From positions 97,128-161,127 of IMG/VR virus record IMGVR_UViG_3300032240_001991: DNA of 64,000 bases. One strand, written 5' to 3'. This DNA is from a virus. Positions 15,686-24,142 of the stretch are shown here, piece after piece. The notes beneath the pieces were generated by a model. That model ran no database searches and was not told where the DNA came from. It was given only the letters and a program-made list of their open reading frames with translations. Positions within the stretch are counted from its first letter, which is position 1. The number at the start of each line of letters is the position of its first letter. A program made the position numbers and the translations under genes.

Positions 15686-17362
15686 GTGGCAATCCTTGAG
15701 ATAGCGAAAATTCAGATACGCCGAGGTCAAGAAAATGTAACAGGCGAACCTACACTTTCGCCAGGCGAATTTGGATGGGCAGAAGACACAGAGCATTTAT
15801 GGATTGGCAAGAGCATTAGTGAAGGTGCTCTTGATAATAAAAATACAAGAATTCTAACTGAAAACGATCTTAAATCTTTTGCTTCTTCATCCTCTTCAAG
15901 TACATTAGCTACTTCGCAATTATACATTGGTAATATTCCCGGATATTCTATTCCGGCCAATACATTTCCTGGATCAACGTCAACTACTGTACAGAAAAAG
16001 CTAGACCTATTTGTTAGCGTTGTTGACTTTGGAGCCAAAAATGATCTCAGCGGAGATATGGGTGCATTAATACAAGACGCTATTGATAACCTTTGGTTAA
16101 ACTCTAGCTCTACAGGAAGTCTTAAAGAAAGTGTTCGAGTTGCTCTTAGAATTCCTGCAGGAGTATACAATATTGCTAACTCTCTTTACCTTCCGCCATA
16201 TGCTACATTAATAGGTGAAGGTAAAGGTAAAACAGTTTTAAATTTTACAGGAACAGGAGCAGGAACAAATCCACTAGTAAGATTTGTTGGTGCTAGTTCT
16301 CCTCCTTCGCATGATTTGTTTAATCCTAGTGGTCCGTCTGCTATAGTTTCTAGCAGTCAGCCGCAGTACATTAACCTATCTGGTATTACATTTAAGTATA
16401 GTACTACCACAAGTCTAACAAGTACTACTCCTCTAATCTATGCTGATTGCTCAATTGATTCAACTATAGAAGATTGTGAATTCGTAGGTTCTTATAATGC
16501 TGGCACTGGCGCGTCTAGTAACTTATATTATACAGGAATTGAAATTAGAGGTGGCAACGGTAGTTCTCCTGCTAGAAATTTAACTATTGATAATTGCGTA
16601 TTTAAAAATATGTATTACGGTGTTAGATCAACGTTTGACATTGAAAATACTGTTATACAAAATTCAACATTCAGCAACTTGTCGAGAGGCGTAGCGTTTT
16701 CAGAAACAGTAGCTTCGGTGGCTTCTATAGGTCCAGTTAGATCTCGTGTAGAAAATTGTAAGTTTACTGATATTGAACGAGAAGGGTTCTATGTTGGAAA
16801 TCCAAAAATTACTACAGCAACGAACCACGTTAGTGCTTTCAATGTTTATAAAAATGTAGGAAATAATTTACAAGGTGATACAAAACCAATAACACCTGTT
16901 GTAACGTTTGTTGCTCCAACAAATATATCAATTGGGGATACATTTTCAAGATATAACACATTAAACAGTGTAAGTTATACTGTTACTGCAACTGTTAATA
17001 GTTGGATGGTATCTGGTCCAACTTCAATTAATGACGGTGTTGTTTATTCATCTACAGTTACAACATCCGCTACACTAGCTAAAATTCCGTTTAATGGATC
17101 TGAACAGACGGTTAGAGTAGATTACAACCTACTCAAAGCTGCTTCTAATATTGCTAGAAAAGGACAATTGTTTATTAACGCTTCTATACTAGGCGGCACT
17201 CCTACAGCTAATGTAACAGACAGTTACAGCTATACAGGAGCTAATGACGGTAATCTCAACTTTAGTGCAAGTTTAAATACCGTAACCAATAGTGTAGTTC
17301 TTGGTTATACCAGCAGCGACAGTATTGGAACTATTACATACAAATACAGTTTATTACAATAA
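15686..17362 (+). CDS. Tailspike-like protein with beta-helix domain
   Basis: 558 residues, GTG start with AAGGAG ten bases upstream. Residues 1-60 (IQIRRGQEN, LSPGEFGWAEDTEHLWIGK) match the N-terminal fold of phage receptor-binding proteins such as the major tropism determinant. Residues 108-370 form a pectate-lyase-like right-handed beta-helix, starting with VVDFGAKNDLSGDMGALIQDAID, then repeated short strands (YATLIGEGKGKTVL, NLTIDNCVFKN, TVIQNSTFSN). The C-terminal 150 residues are Thr/Ser-rich strands. It probably binds or cleaves a host surface polysaccharide. No clear acidic catalytic pair can be named. Confidence 0.8.
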   Translation: MAILEIAKIQIRRGQENVTGEPTLSPGEFGWAEDTEHLWIGKSISEGALDNKNTRILTENDLKSFASSSSSSTLATSQLYIGNIPGYSIPANTFPGSTSTTVQKKLDLFVSVVDFGAKNDLSGDMGALIQDAIDNLWLNSSSTGSLKESVRVALRIPAGVYNIANSLYLPPYATLIGEGKGKTVLNFTGTGAGTNPLVRFVGASSPPSHDLFNPSGPSAIVSSSQPQYINLSGITFKYSTTTSLTSTTPLIYADCSIDSTIEDCEFVGSYNAGTGASSNLYYTGIEIRGGNGSSPARNLTIDNCVFKNMYYGVRSTFDIENTVIQNSTFSNLSRGVAFSETVASVASIGPVRSRVENCKFTDIEREGFYVGNPKITTATNHVSAFNVYKNVGNNLQGDTKPITPVVTFVAPTNISIGDTFSRYNTLNSVSYTVTATVNSWMVSGPTSINDGVVYSSTVTTSATLAKIPFNGSEQTVRVDYNLLKAASNIARKGQLFINASILGGTPTANVTDSYSYTGANDGNLNFSASLNTVTNSVVLGYTSSDSIGTITYKYSLLQ

Positions 17363-17369
17363 GGTTCTA

Positions 17370-17804
17370 ATGTTTCAAAAAACTCCTGACGATCGATTAT
17401 CAGATTGGTCTCAGCTAAGAAAAGATCTAGATAGTGAGCCAGATCCTCTTAATTTGGTTTCTAAATTTTGGGCAAGTGCTCCGTTAATTGTGCATAATCA
17501 CAAAATAGATCCTTATAATTTTAAAAGCTGGCCTACGCCTTGGGAAATCATTGTTGACAATAAGTATGACGATTTTACCTTAGCTCTAATGATTGGATAT
17601 ACTCTAAAGTTATCTAATCGATTTAAAGATAGTGCAATACAGGTTAAAACAATGGTTGATTATTCCAAAACAAAACTGTATAATTTAGTTGTAATAAACG
17701 ATAAAGATGTGCTTAATTATAGCCGCGATAGCGCAATAGAAGCAGATCAATTAGACGAAGAGTTATACCTAGAGAATATTGTTGACGTCATTTTTCCTAG
17801 GTAA
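17370..17804 (+). CDS. Conserved hypothetical phage protein (144 aa)
   Basis: Start set at the ATG at 17370 (MFQKTPDDRLSDW), a few bases after the tailspike stop; the longer frame would overlap that gene. The Trp-rich middle (SKFWASAPLIVHNHKIDPYNFKSWPTPWEIIVDNKYDDFTLALM) is distinctive and resembles proteins near nrd genes or tail genes of marine T4-like phages. Function unknown. No membrane segment. Confidence 0.65.
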   Translation: MFQKTPDDRLSDWSQLRKDLDSEPDPLNLVSKFWASAPLIVHNHKIDPYNFKSWPTPWEIIVDNKYDDFTLALMIGYTLKLSNRFKDSAIQVKTMVDYSKTKLYNLVVINDKDVLNYSRDSAIEADQLDEELYLENIVDVIFPR

Positions 17805-17806
17805 AT

Positions 17807-17833
17807 ATCTTTCTTATACAATCGTAGAAAGAT
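17807..17833 (+). promoter_or_regulatory. Hairpin in front of nrdA
   Basis: ATCTTTCT (17807-17814) pairs perfectly with AGAAAGAT (17826-17833) around an 11-base loop. AATTTTA follows, so it may be a weak terminator or a leader structure that affects nrdA. A GTAAATA motif lies at 17801-17807. Confidence 0.5.
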
Positions 17834-17852
17834 AATTTTAGAGCAGGGCAAG

Positions 17853-20171
17853 ATGAAGATACAAGTAACAAAAAGATCGGGGCTAAAAGAATCACTGACC
17901 GTTGAAAAATGGCAAGCGCAAATTGCAAAAATCTGCAAAGGCATTCCAGATGTTAGCCAGTCAATGATTGAAATCAAAGCACAACCACATTTTTATGATG
18001 GGATTACTACAAGAGAGATTGACGAAATAACTTTACGTGCTATTGTTGATCTCATTGACGTTGAAGGTAATCCGGACATTGGCAATGTAAACTACCAGTA
18101 TGTAGCAGGCAAGCAACGCCTTTCTATGTTAAGAAAGGATGTATACGGACAGTATCAGCCTCCTCATCTATATGAAATTGTTAAGAAGAATGTAAGCGTT
18201 GGGTTATATACTCCAGACCTGCTTAAATGGTATACCGAAGAAGAATGGAACAAGATGGAGGAAATGATTGATCATGAAAAAGATGAACAATACTCATACG
18301 CCGCCATTGAGCAAATGATTGAAAAGTATCTTGTAAAAAATCGTAGCACCAAGGCAATTTATGAAACACCGCAAATTCGTTACATGGTCGCAGCTGCCAC
18401 AGTTTTTCATAAAGAAGAACCCCTGTCTGCAAGAATGCGATACGTTAAAGAGTATTATAATGCTGCTAGTGATGGTTTGTTTACACTCGCTACTCCCGTT
18501 CTTGCTGGTTTGGGTACTCCTACTAAACAGTTCTCTTCCTGTGTTCTCATCCGATCCGATGACGACCTTGATTCCATATTTGCGTCCGGAGAAATGATGG
18601 CCAAGTACGCTAGTAAGCGTGCTGGTATTGGTCTTGAAATTGGTCGCCTTAGGCCATTAGGTAGTCCTATTCGTGGCGGAGAAATCATGCACACAGGCAT
18701 GATTCCTTTTTTAAAGAAGTGGTTTGGTGATCTGCGCAGTTGCAGTCAAGGCGGTATTCGTAATGCTAGCGCAACTGTATTCTATCCAATTTGGCATCAT
18801 CAATTTGATGACCTCATCGTATTGAAGAATAATCAGGGTACTGAAGAAACTCGTGTACGACATATGGACTATGGTGTTGTACTTTCTGCTTTCTTTTGGC
18901 GTCGATTTAAGAACAAAGAAAATATAACTTTCTTTGATCCAAATGAAGTTCCAGATTTATACGAAGCTTTTTACAAGAATACTGCAAAGTTTGAAGAGCT
19001 TTACGTCAAGTATGAAAAGCGAAAAGATTTACGTAAAAAGGTAATGAGCGCCGAGGAAGTGTTTAAGAGCGGTGTTCTAAAGGAACGTACAGACACTGGT
19101 CGAATTTATCTTGTATTCATTGATAACGTACAGAATCAAGGACCATTTGATCCAGAGTATCACACAATCTATCAAAGTAACCTTTGTTTAGAAATTCTTT
19201 TACCAACTAAGCCGTTTAAGCGTTTAGATGATCCTAACGGTCGTATTGCTTTATGCACATTAGGTTCAATCAACTGGGGTGCGTTCCGTAATCCAGAAGA
19301 CATGCGTCGTGCTTGTCGCATACTTCAGCGTAGCCTTTGCAATATTCTTGACTATCAAGATTTCTTAAGCATTCAAAGTCAATTAAGCAATAATGAAATT
19401 CAACCACTTGGTGTTGGTGTTACTAATCTTGCCTATTGGCATGCTAAGAGAAGTCTAAAGTATGGTGAGGCAGATTCATTACAAGAAGTTAAATCTTGGA
19501 TGGAACATCAGGCTTACTATCTAACTGAAGCAACAGTAGAACTAGCCAAAGAAAGAGGTAAGTGTCTCGACAGCGATAAGACTCGTTATGGTCAAGGTAT
19601 CTTTCCTTGGGAGCTTCGCGCTAAAGGAGCAGACGAACTTGCCAATTTTACACCAGAATTAGACTGGGAGCCTTTGCGTGAACAAATGAAGACCTACGGT
19701 GTTCGTAATGCAACTCTAATGGCCATTGCGCCAGTAGAAAGTTCTAGTGTAGTAATTAATAGTACTAATGGTATTGAAATGCCTATGAGTTTAATTACTG
19801 TAAAAGAAAGTAAAGCAGGATCGTTTACACAGGTTGTTCCTGAATATGCTAAACTTAAAAACAAGTATGAACTTATGTGGGATCAAAAAGATTGCACTGG
19901 TTACCTTAAAACTGCTGCTGTATTAGCTGCTTATGTGGACCAAAGCATCAGCACAAATACTTTTTATAATCCTGCACATTTTCTAGAACGTAAAGTACCT
20001 ACTACTTTAATTGCTAAAAATCTTATGCAAGCACAGTTATGGGGATTGAAAACATTCTATTACAGCCTTATTAACAAACAAGGTAGCAAAGCAGCTGAAT
20101 CACCAGTTGACGCACCATTAGAAGCAATCAATTTTGATGAGGATTCTGATTGCGAAAGTTGCAAACTCTAG
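17853..20171 (+). CDS. nrdA: Ribonucleoside-diphosphate reductase large subunit (class Ia)
   Basis: 772 residues, normal family length. It reduces ribonucleoside diphosphates to deoxy forms for phage DNA synthesis. Visible active-site elements are FSSCVLI near residue 228 (first redox Cys), SNLCLEILLP near 447 (the Asn, Cys and Glu of the radical site), LCTLGSINWG near 471 (second redox Cys) and a C-terminal CESCKL that hands electrons from glutaredoxin or thioredoxin. The N-terminal 90 residues look like an ATP-cone (VTKRSGLKESLTVEKWQAQI). nrdB and a glutaredoxin gene follow in the same direction, making a complete unit. Confidence 0.97.
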   Translation: MKIQVTKRSGLKESLTVEKWQAQIAKICKGIPDVSQSMIEIKAQPHFYDGITTREIDEITLRAIVDLIDVEGNPDIGNVNYQYVAGKQRLSMLRKDVYGQYQPPHLYEIVKKNVSVGLYTPDLLKWYTEEEWNKMEEMIDHEKDEQYSYAAIEQMIEKYLVKNRSTKAIYETPQIRYMVAAATVFHKEEPLSARMRYVKEYYNAASDGLFTLATPVLAGLGTPTKQFSSCVLIRSDDDLDSIFASGEMMAKYASKRAGIGLEIGRLRPLGSPIRGGEIMHTGMIPFLKKWFGDLRSCSQGGIRNASATVFYPIWHHQFDDLIVLKNNQGTEETRVRHMDYGVVLSAFFWRRFKNKENITFFDPNEVPDLYEAFYKNTAKFEELYVKYEKRKDLRKKVMSAEEVFKSGVLKERTDTGRIYLVFIDNVQNQGPFDPEYHTIYQSNLCLEILLPTKPFKRLDDPNGRIALCTLGSINWGAFRNPEDMRRACRILQRSLCNILDYQDFLSIQSQLSNNEIQPLGVGVTNLAYWHAKRSLKYGEADSLQEVKSWMEHQAYYLTEATVELAKERGKCLDSDKTRYGQGIFPWELRAKGADELANFTPELDWEPLREQMKTYGVRNATLMAIAPVESSSVVINSTNGIEMPMSLITVKESKAGSFTQVVPEYAKLKNKYELMWDQKDCTGYLKTAAVLAAYVDQSISTNTFYNPAHFLERKVPTTLIAKNLMQAQLWGLKTFYYSLINKQGSKAAESPVDAPLEAINFDEDSDCESCKL

Positions 20172-20183
20172 TAAAATAACATT

Positions 20184-21296
20184 ATGTCTAAACAACAATA
20201 TAATTTAACAATTAAAACAGACTATTTGAATCGTAAGATGTTTCTAGATCCTGCGGGTCCAGTTACTATTCAGAGATTTGAAGAAGTCAAATATAAAAAA
20301 ATCGCAGACTTTGAACAAACTGCAAGAGGTTTCTTTTGGGTACCAGAAGAAATTAGTTTAACCAAAGACGCGCAGGATTTTAAAGATGCTAGCGAAGCTA
20401 TTCGCCACATCTTTACCAGTAATTTATTACGCCAGACCGCGTTGGATAGTTTGCAAGGTCGTGGGCCTAGTCAAATCTTTACACCGGTTGTTTCATTGCC
20501 CGAGTTAGAGGCTTTGGTCTATAACTGGACTTTCTTTGAGACAAACATTCACAGTCGTAGTTATAGTCATATTATTCGTAATATCTATAATGTACCTAAA
20601 GATGTGTTTAATACTATTCATGATACACAACCAATTGTTAACATGGCCAGTAGTGTTGGCAAATATTATGATGACTTGCATAGATTGAATTGTCTAAAAG
20701 AAATTGCTGACCCTACAAAAGAAACAGTATTAGAACCGGCACACATTAAAGCAATCTATCTAGCACTACACGCTAGCTATGCATTAGAAGCATTCCGTTT
20801 TATGGTATCTTTTGCTACTAGTCTTGCTATGGTAGAGAATAAAATCTTTATTGGTAACGGAAATATCATTAGTCTAATTCTTCAAGACGAAATTCTGCAT
20901 AAAGGTTGGACTGCGTATATTATTAATCAAGTGGTTAAAGAAGACGCTCGATTTGCTAAGGCAGCTCAGGAATGCCAAAACGAAGTTATTGAAATTTATA
21001 AAGATGTTATTCGTGAAGAAAAAGAATGGGCAGATTACTTGTTTATAAAAGGCCCAGTAATTGGGCTCAATGCTAACATCCTGCGAGACTTTGTTGACTA
21101 CACTGCTGCTAGCGCACTTAAAGATATTGGAATTAAGTATTGGGATGTTTCTCCAAAGTCTACACCTATTCCTTGGTTTAACAAACATCAAGATACACAT
21201 AAGAAGCAAACAGCATTACAGGAAAACGAATCAACAAATTATGTGATCGGAGTAATGTCTGATACATTAGACTACGACGCATTGCCAACTTTATAA
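20184..21296 (+). CDS. nrdB: Ribonucleoside-diphosphate reductase small subunit
   Basis: 370 residues. It carries the diiron-tyrosyl radical for NrdA. Metal and radical motifs visible are ALDSLQGRGP near residue 90, FFETNIHSRSYSHI near 118, LEAFRFMVSF near 202 and LQDEILHKGW near 235. The C terminus YDALPTL is the tail that docks into NrdA. Oddity: in E. coli the Glu and His ligands of the second helix are three residues apart (ETIH), but here there is an extra Asn (ETNIH). The gene begins 12 bases after nrdA. Confidence 0.97.
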   Translation: MSKQQYNLTIKTDYLNRKMFLDPAGPVTIQRFEEVKYKKIADFEQTARGFFWVPEEISLTKDAQDFKDASEAIRHIFTSNLLRQTALDSLQGRGPSQIFTPVVSLPELEALVYNWTFFETNIHSRSYSHIIRNIYNVPKDVFNTIHDTQPIVNMASSVGKYYDDLHRLNCLKEIADPTKETVLEPAHIKAIYLALHASYALEAFRFMVSFATSLAMVENKIFIGNGNIISLILQDEILHKGWTAYIINQVVKEDARFAKAAQECQNEVIEIYKDVIREEKEWADYLFIKGPVIGLNANILRDFVDYTAASALKDIGIKYWDVSPKSTPIPWFNKHQDTHKKQTALQENESTNYVIGVMSDTLDYDALPTL

Positions 21297-21310
21297 TTTT
21301 AGGAGTAATA

Positions 21311-21535
21311 ATGGACATAGTAATTTGGAGTAAGGATAGTTGCACGTATTGTGAGAAGGCTAAGGCACTTCTTAAATCTAAAAATATTTCTTACGAAGAG
21401 CGTAATATAGATCATAGTTGGTCTAAGGAACAGTTGCTTGAAGCAGTACCAAATGCTCGTTCTGTCCCTCAGATTTTTATCAACGGAGAATTAATTGGTG
21501 GATTCACAGAACTTTCAAAATATCTCATCGGATAA
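21311..21535 (+). CDS. grx: Glutaredoxin
   Basis: 74 residues, a complete small glutaredoxin with the redox CTYC motif near residue 11 (DSCTYCEKAKALL), the cis-proline SVPQIFINGE near 52 and GGFTEL near 63. It follows nrdB with GGAG in front, so it most likely supplies electrons to the phage reductase. It could also support the phage peroxiredoxin at 26140. Confidence 0.95.
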   Translation: MDIVIWSKDSCTYCEKAKALLKSKNISYEERNIDHSWSKEQLLEAVPNARSVPQIFINGELIGGFTELSKYLIG

Positions 21536-21563
21536 TGAAATAGATCTATTTTACTCTACCAAT

Positions 21564-21932
21564 ATGCCTAACGTTACAATTCAGACCTGGGGCGGCGGGG
21601 GTAGTGGAGGTAGCACTACGATAACTACTACAGGCGGCACTTTGGGAGCAAGTGGTCCTCAAGGAGGAACATGGTCAAACCAAAGTTTTTATTATAATAT
21701 TCCGCCTCCACCGTTAACTGTTTCTGGTAATACTGCAGAATTTAACGGCAAGGTAACACTTAACGGAAAGGATTTATCAGAGGCTCTCGAAAATATTGAG
21801 AAACGTTTAGCTATTCTCACACCAAATCCTAAAAAATTAGAAAAGTTTGCGGCTTTGCAAAAAGCCTACGAAAACTACAAGACGCTAGAAGCACTTTGTC
21901 AGATTGACGAGGATGAAAATGAAAAATCCTGA
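21564..21932 (+). CDS. Conserved phage protein with Gly-rich N terminus and helical end
   Basis: Start set at the ATG at 21564 (MPNVTIQTW) rather than the earlier in-frame codon inside the glutaredoxin gene; this gives 122 residues. Residues 8-40 are Gly/Thr-rich, PPPPLTV follows, then FNGKVTLNGKDLSEALENIEKRLAILTPNPKKLEKF, a helical tail typical of a family seen beside nrd genes in marine T4-like phages. The ending is acidic. It overlaps the next small gene. Function unknown, possibly virion-associated. Confidence 0.7.
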   Translation: MPNVTIQTWGGGGSGGSTTITTTGGTLGASGPQGGTWSNQSFYYNIPPPPLTVSGNTAEFNGKVTLNGKDLSEALENIEKRLAILTPNPKKLEKFAALQKAYENYKTLEALCQIDEDENEKS

Positions 21933-22056
21933 AGATAAGATTAAATCTTTAGAATCTATAATTAATTCTTTAACTAGACGGCTTTCTCTTTTAGAAAAAG
22001 AAAATGTTCGTCGTAAAAGAGATGTTGAGGAATTAAAAAGAAATGTCAGAAAATAA
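21913..22056 (+). CDS. Small coiled-coil protein (47 aa)
   Basis: A short frame, MKMKNPEDKIKSLESI followed by leucine-spaced heptads (LTRRLSLLEKENVRRKRDVEELKRNV). It overlaps the upstream gene by 20 bases and the downstream gene by 14, the normal packing here. Small coiled-coil proteins of this kind recur at this position in marine T4-like phages. It may act with the upstream protein, whose C terminus is also helical. Confidence 0.65.
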   Translation: MKMKNPEDKIKSLESIINSLTRRLSLLEKENVRRKRDVEELKRNVRK

Positions 22057-22426
22057 TATCAAAGAGTGGTTACATCTACATCGTGCAAATTTAGTAGATT
22101 CTAACAAACGTGCATATAAGCACACTAGAATGAATACTAAATTTTTTCAGCATAACGACTATAACATTGTAGACAATCAAGAGATTTATCTAGAAACAGA
22201 AACACTTTATACAATAGAAATATCAGAAACCGAATTAGAACGTATTGCTGATTTTGAAAATCAAGTGTTTAATAATTTAAGAAGAGACGGGCATTTTAAT
22301 CTTTTTCAAAATGTCATGGATCAAAAACAAAGAGAAAAGTTTTTAAAAGACAAATATCCTGCTGTTAAAAAAGCATATGAGCAATATAGCTTAATGCTTA
22401 AGATGGCAGAAAGCGGAGAATTATAA
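22043..22426 (+). CDS. Conserved hypothetical phage protein (127 aa)
   Basis: 127 residues, soluble, mostly helical in the second half (ETELERIADFENQVFNNLRRDGHFNLFQNVMDQKQREKFLKDKYPAVKKAYEQY when read in parts). It carries no recognised domain and begins inside the previous short gene. The downstream gene starts within ten bases with its own AAGGAG. Confidence 0.6.
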   Translation: MSENNIKEWLHLHRANLVDSNKRAYKHTRMNTKFFQHNDYNIVDNQEIYLETETLYTIEISETELERIADFENQVFNNLRRDGHFNLFQNVMDQKQREKFLKDKYPAVKKAYEQYSLMLKMAESGEL

Positions 22427-22435
22427 GGAGTGAAT

Positions 22436-22726
22436 ATGTTAATTAAAAAAGGTCCCACTATTGGCGATGTAGTGAGTATTAAAATCATCAACGGTGATGA
22501 GATTATTGCAAGATTTGAAGGTGAAGATAATGACAGTATCACGTTTAGCCGTCCGTTAGCAGTTTTGCTAGACCCGCGTGGCGGAATGGGTATGATCCCA
22601 TGGATGTTCCTTGGGGACGCAGAATCTCATACGATTCTTAGAAATCAATATTTTAGTATGGTTCCTACTAAGGAAGATGCTGCTAAACAATATATGGAAG
22701 GTACTACTGGTATAGCCTTGCGATAA
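22436..22726 (+). CDS. Small protein with Sm-like strand pattern (96 aa)
   Basis: Start set at the ATG at 22436 because AAGGAG (22425-22430) is correctly spaced; a GTG two codons earlier lies on the ribosome site. The N-terminal part, IGDVVSIKIINGDEIIARFEGEDNDSITFSRP, has the length and strand order of an Sm/LSm-like or other small barrel. The middle GGMGMIPWMF is conserved-looking. It is a common small protein in marine T4-like phages. An RNA-binding role is only a guess. Confidence 0.6.
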   Translation: MLIKKGPTIGDVVSIKIINGDEIIARFEGEDNDSITFSRPLAVLLDPRGGMGMIPWMFLGDAESHTILRNQYFSMVPTKEDAAKQYMEGTTGIALR

Positions 22727-22729
22727 ATA
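22723..22729 (+). promoter_or_regulatory. Candidate late promoter
   Basis: GATAAATA at 22722-22729, with the ATG of the next gene at 22736. The predicted start point (about 22735) is one base before the ATG and no ribosome site is present. Confidence 0.6.
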
Positions 22730-22735
22730 TAGATA

Positions 22736-23131
22736 ATGTCAAACATCTATGTTAGTTCGTCAACAGGTTGGATAGTTGTTTCCACAACTACCGTTACACT
22801 TAGTCCAGGAGATATATTAACTCCTCAAAGTGGATCTCTTGTTATCGACTATTCGCCGGTACTAGAAAGAATAGCAGTTGCTTTAGAAGGCATACAAGCT
22901 ATGAATTCTAGTACTCAGAATAAACTAGGATCGGTGTTAGACCTTGGTACATCAACAGGTATTAGAGTTACTACTCCTTATGAGTGGACTAAAGGAATTT
23001 CTGCATATGAATGGTATGTACAGCAAATTCATTTACTCAGACCGGAAATGACCACATCTACTACATACGATGAGATGGTTACATCTGTAAATGCTATTTT
23101 AACTGCAACAGATTTCCCATCCTTCGTATAA
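22736..23131 (+). CDS. Hypothetical virion-type protein (131 aa)
   Basis: 131 residues. The first half is Thr/Ser/Val-rich strands (IYVSSSTGWIVVSTTTVTLSPGDIL), then a helix LERIAVALEGIQAMN and a tail with YEWYVQQIHLL. It looks like a small structural or tail-associated protein. It lies between the reductase block and the wall hydrolase gene, and its late promoter is placed for a leaderless transcript. No catalytic residues are visible. Confidence 0.6.
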   Translation: MSNIYVSSSTGWIVVSTTTVTLSPGDILTPQSGSLVIDYSPVLERIAVALEGIQAMNSSTQNKLGSVLDLGTSTGIRVTTPYEWTKGISAYEWYVQQIHLLRPEMTTSTTYDEMVTSVNAILTATDFPSFV

Positions 23132-23140
23132 GGAAAAAAT

Positions 23141-24004
23141 ATGCCATACGTACAAGCAGGAACGCCGCAAAAATGGGCCAATCTTCCGGGTGTACAAGAT
23201 GTTTTCCACAGTAGTAACGTTTATGCTAATAACGTTGCTATTGCCCTTTGGCAAGATCCAGCAGGTGGAACCAGTTCTGCATTTGCCAATGATATTGCTG
23301 TAGATCCAGTTACTATTGATCCTGATATTGTTGCAGCGGTTAATGCAAAAAATGCTGCTTATGTAGCTAATCCTCGAGCATTTGCTATGCCTTCTAGCTC
23401 TGTAGCTCAAAATGCTGTTGAGCCTAATTATCAGGGAACTCCGGATCAAGTAACTACTAGCACAGGCGAACTTACAGTTCCTGTTGCGGACGGAATTGTA
23501 CCTTGGTTAACTGCTAGAGTAGAAGAAGCTGGTAGAGGTTTATGGTCTAGGACATATCAATCAACTGGTGTTAGTAATCCTAACATTATGAGCATCTGGT
23601 CTAGTATTGGTTTGAGAGGATTTACAAATGATACTGTTCCATGGTGTATGGGTTTTGTTAACTTTGCACTAAAGCAGACAGGATATCGATGGTGCCGAGA
23701 AGCTGGTGCTATTGCTATCAAGAATGGTCCAACTAGATGGAATGCTACTGAGATACCACTTAATCAAGGTCAGCCTGGCGATATTGCACTTTGGGACTAC
23801 GGTGGACCTAAACACGTAAACTTTGTTTATACTGTTAATAAAGGAAGATATACTTTTGCAGGCGGAAATCAAGGCGGAAAAAATGTAAACAATAATAACC
23901 CGTCTCATAGTACAGTATCTATTTCTTGGCCTGGAGGATGGTCTGTATCTAACAACAAACCAGGAAGCACATTAGTTGGCTTATGGAGACCAAGTAAGAC
24001 TTAA
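23141..24004 (+). CDS. Cysteine peptidase-type wall hydrolase (TIGR02594/NlpC-P60-like)
   Basis: 287 residues. Residues 1-120 are Ala/Pro-rich and may be a virion attachment part. Residues 125-285 match the TIGR02594 group related to NlpC/P60 and CHAP hydrolases: PWCMGFVNFALKQTGY near 168 carries the catalytic Cys, and GDIALWDYGGPKHVNFVY near 212 carries the catalytic His. Such enzymes cut peptide bonds of peptidoglycan. No signal peptide. It could be a tail-associated lysin for entry or help at lysis. It is the third wall-degrading gene in this window. Confidence 0.75.
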   Translation: MPYVQAGTPQKWANLPGVQDVFHSSNVYANNVAIALWQDPAGGTSSAFANDIAVDPVTIDPDIVAAVNAKNAAYVANPRAFAMPSSSVAQNAVEPNYQGTPDQVTTSTGELTVPVADGIVPWLTARVEEAGRGLWSRTYQSTGVSNPNIMSIWSSIGLRGFTNDTVPWCMGFVNFALKQTGYRWCREAGAIAIKNGPTRWNATEIPLNQGQPGDIALWDYGGPKHVNFVYTVNKGRYTFAGGNQGGKNVNNNNPSHSTVSISWPGGWSVSNNKPGSTLVGLWRPSKT

Positions 24005-24007
24005 ATA
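24001..24007 (+). promoter_or_regulatory. Candidate late promoter
   Basis: TTAAATA overlaps the stop of the hydrolase gene. By T4 spacing it would start a transcript near 24013, at the head of the structured stretch upstream of the tmRNA. Confidence 0.35.
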
Positions 24008-24012
24008 TATTT

Positions 24013-24107
24013 GATCTAGAAGGGAGTAAACTTGCGTAGCGAGTTGTTATAGTGAAAGGCTATAAGTCTAAACGAAGGAAAAACAAGGCCCTTTGGAGTT
24101 CGTTAGG
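24013..24107 (+). ncRNA. Candidate structured RNA of unknown type
   Basis: No gene lies between 24005 and 24498. In this first part the sequence can form hairpin AACTTGC(GTA)GCGAGTT at 24029-24045, hairpin TTATAG/CTATAA at 24047-24065, an enclosing helix GAAGGG/CCCTTT (24019-24024 with 24089-24094) and AACGAA/TTCGTT (24071-24076 with 24099-24104). The last two helices interleave, so a pseudoknot is implied. A late-type motif precedes it and ACAACA/TGTTGT plus seven T follow (24111-24143). I do not recognise a known RNA class; it could also be part of a long tmRNA precursor. Confidence 0.4.
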
Positions 24108-24136
24108 TTGACAACATTCCTAAATTGTTGTATAGT
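24108..24136 (+). promoter_or_regulatory. Sigma70-type promoter of the tmRNA gene
   Basis: TTGACA (24108-24113), exactly 17 bases, TATAGT (24131-24136). The start point would be near 24143, where the acceptor piece begins to pair with the coding piece. Confidence 0.75.
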
Positions 24137-24142
24137 TTTTTT

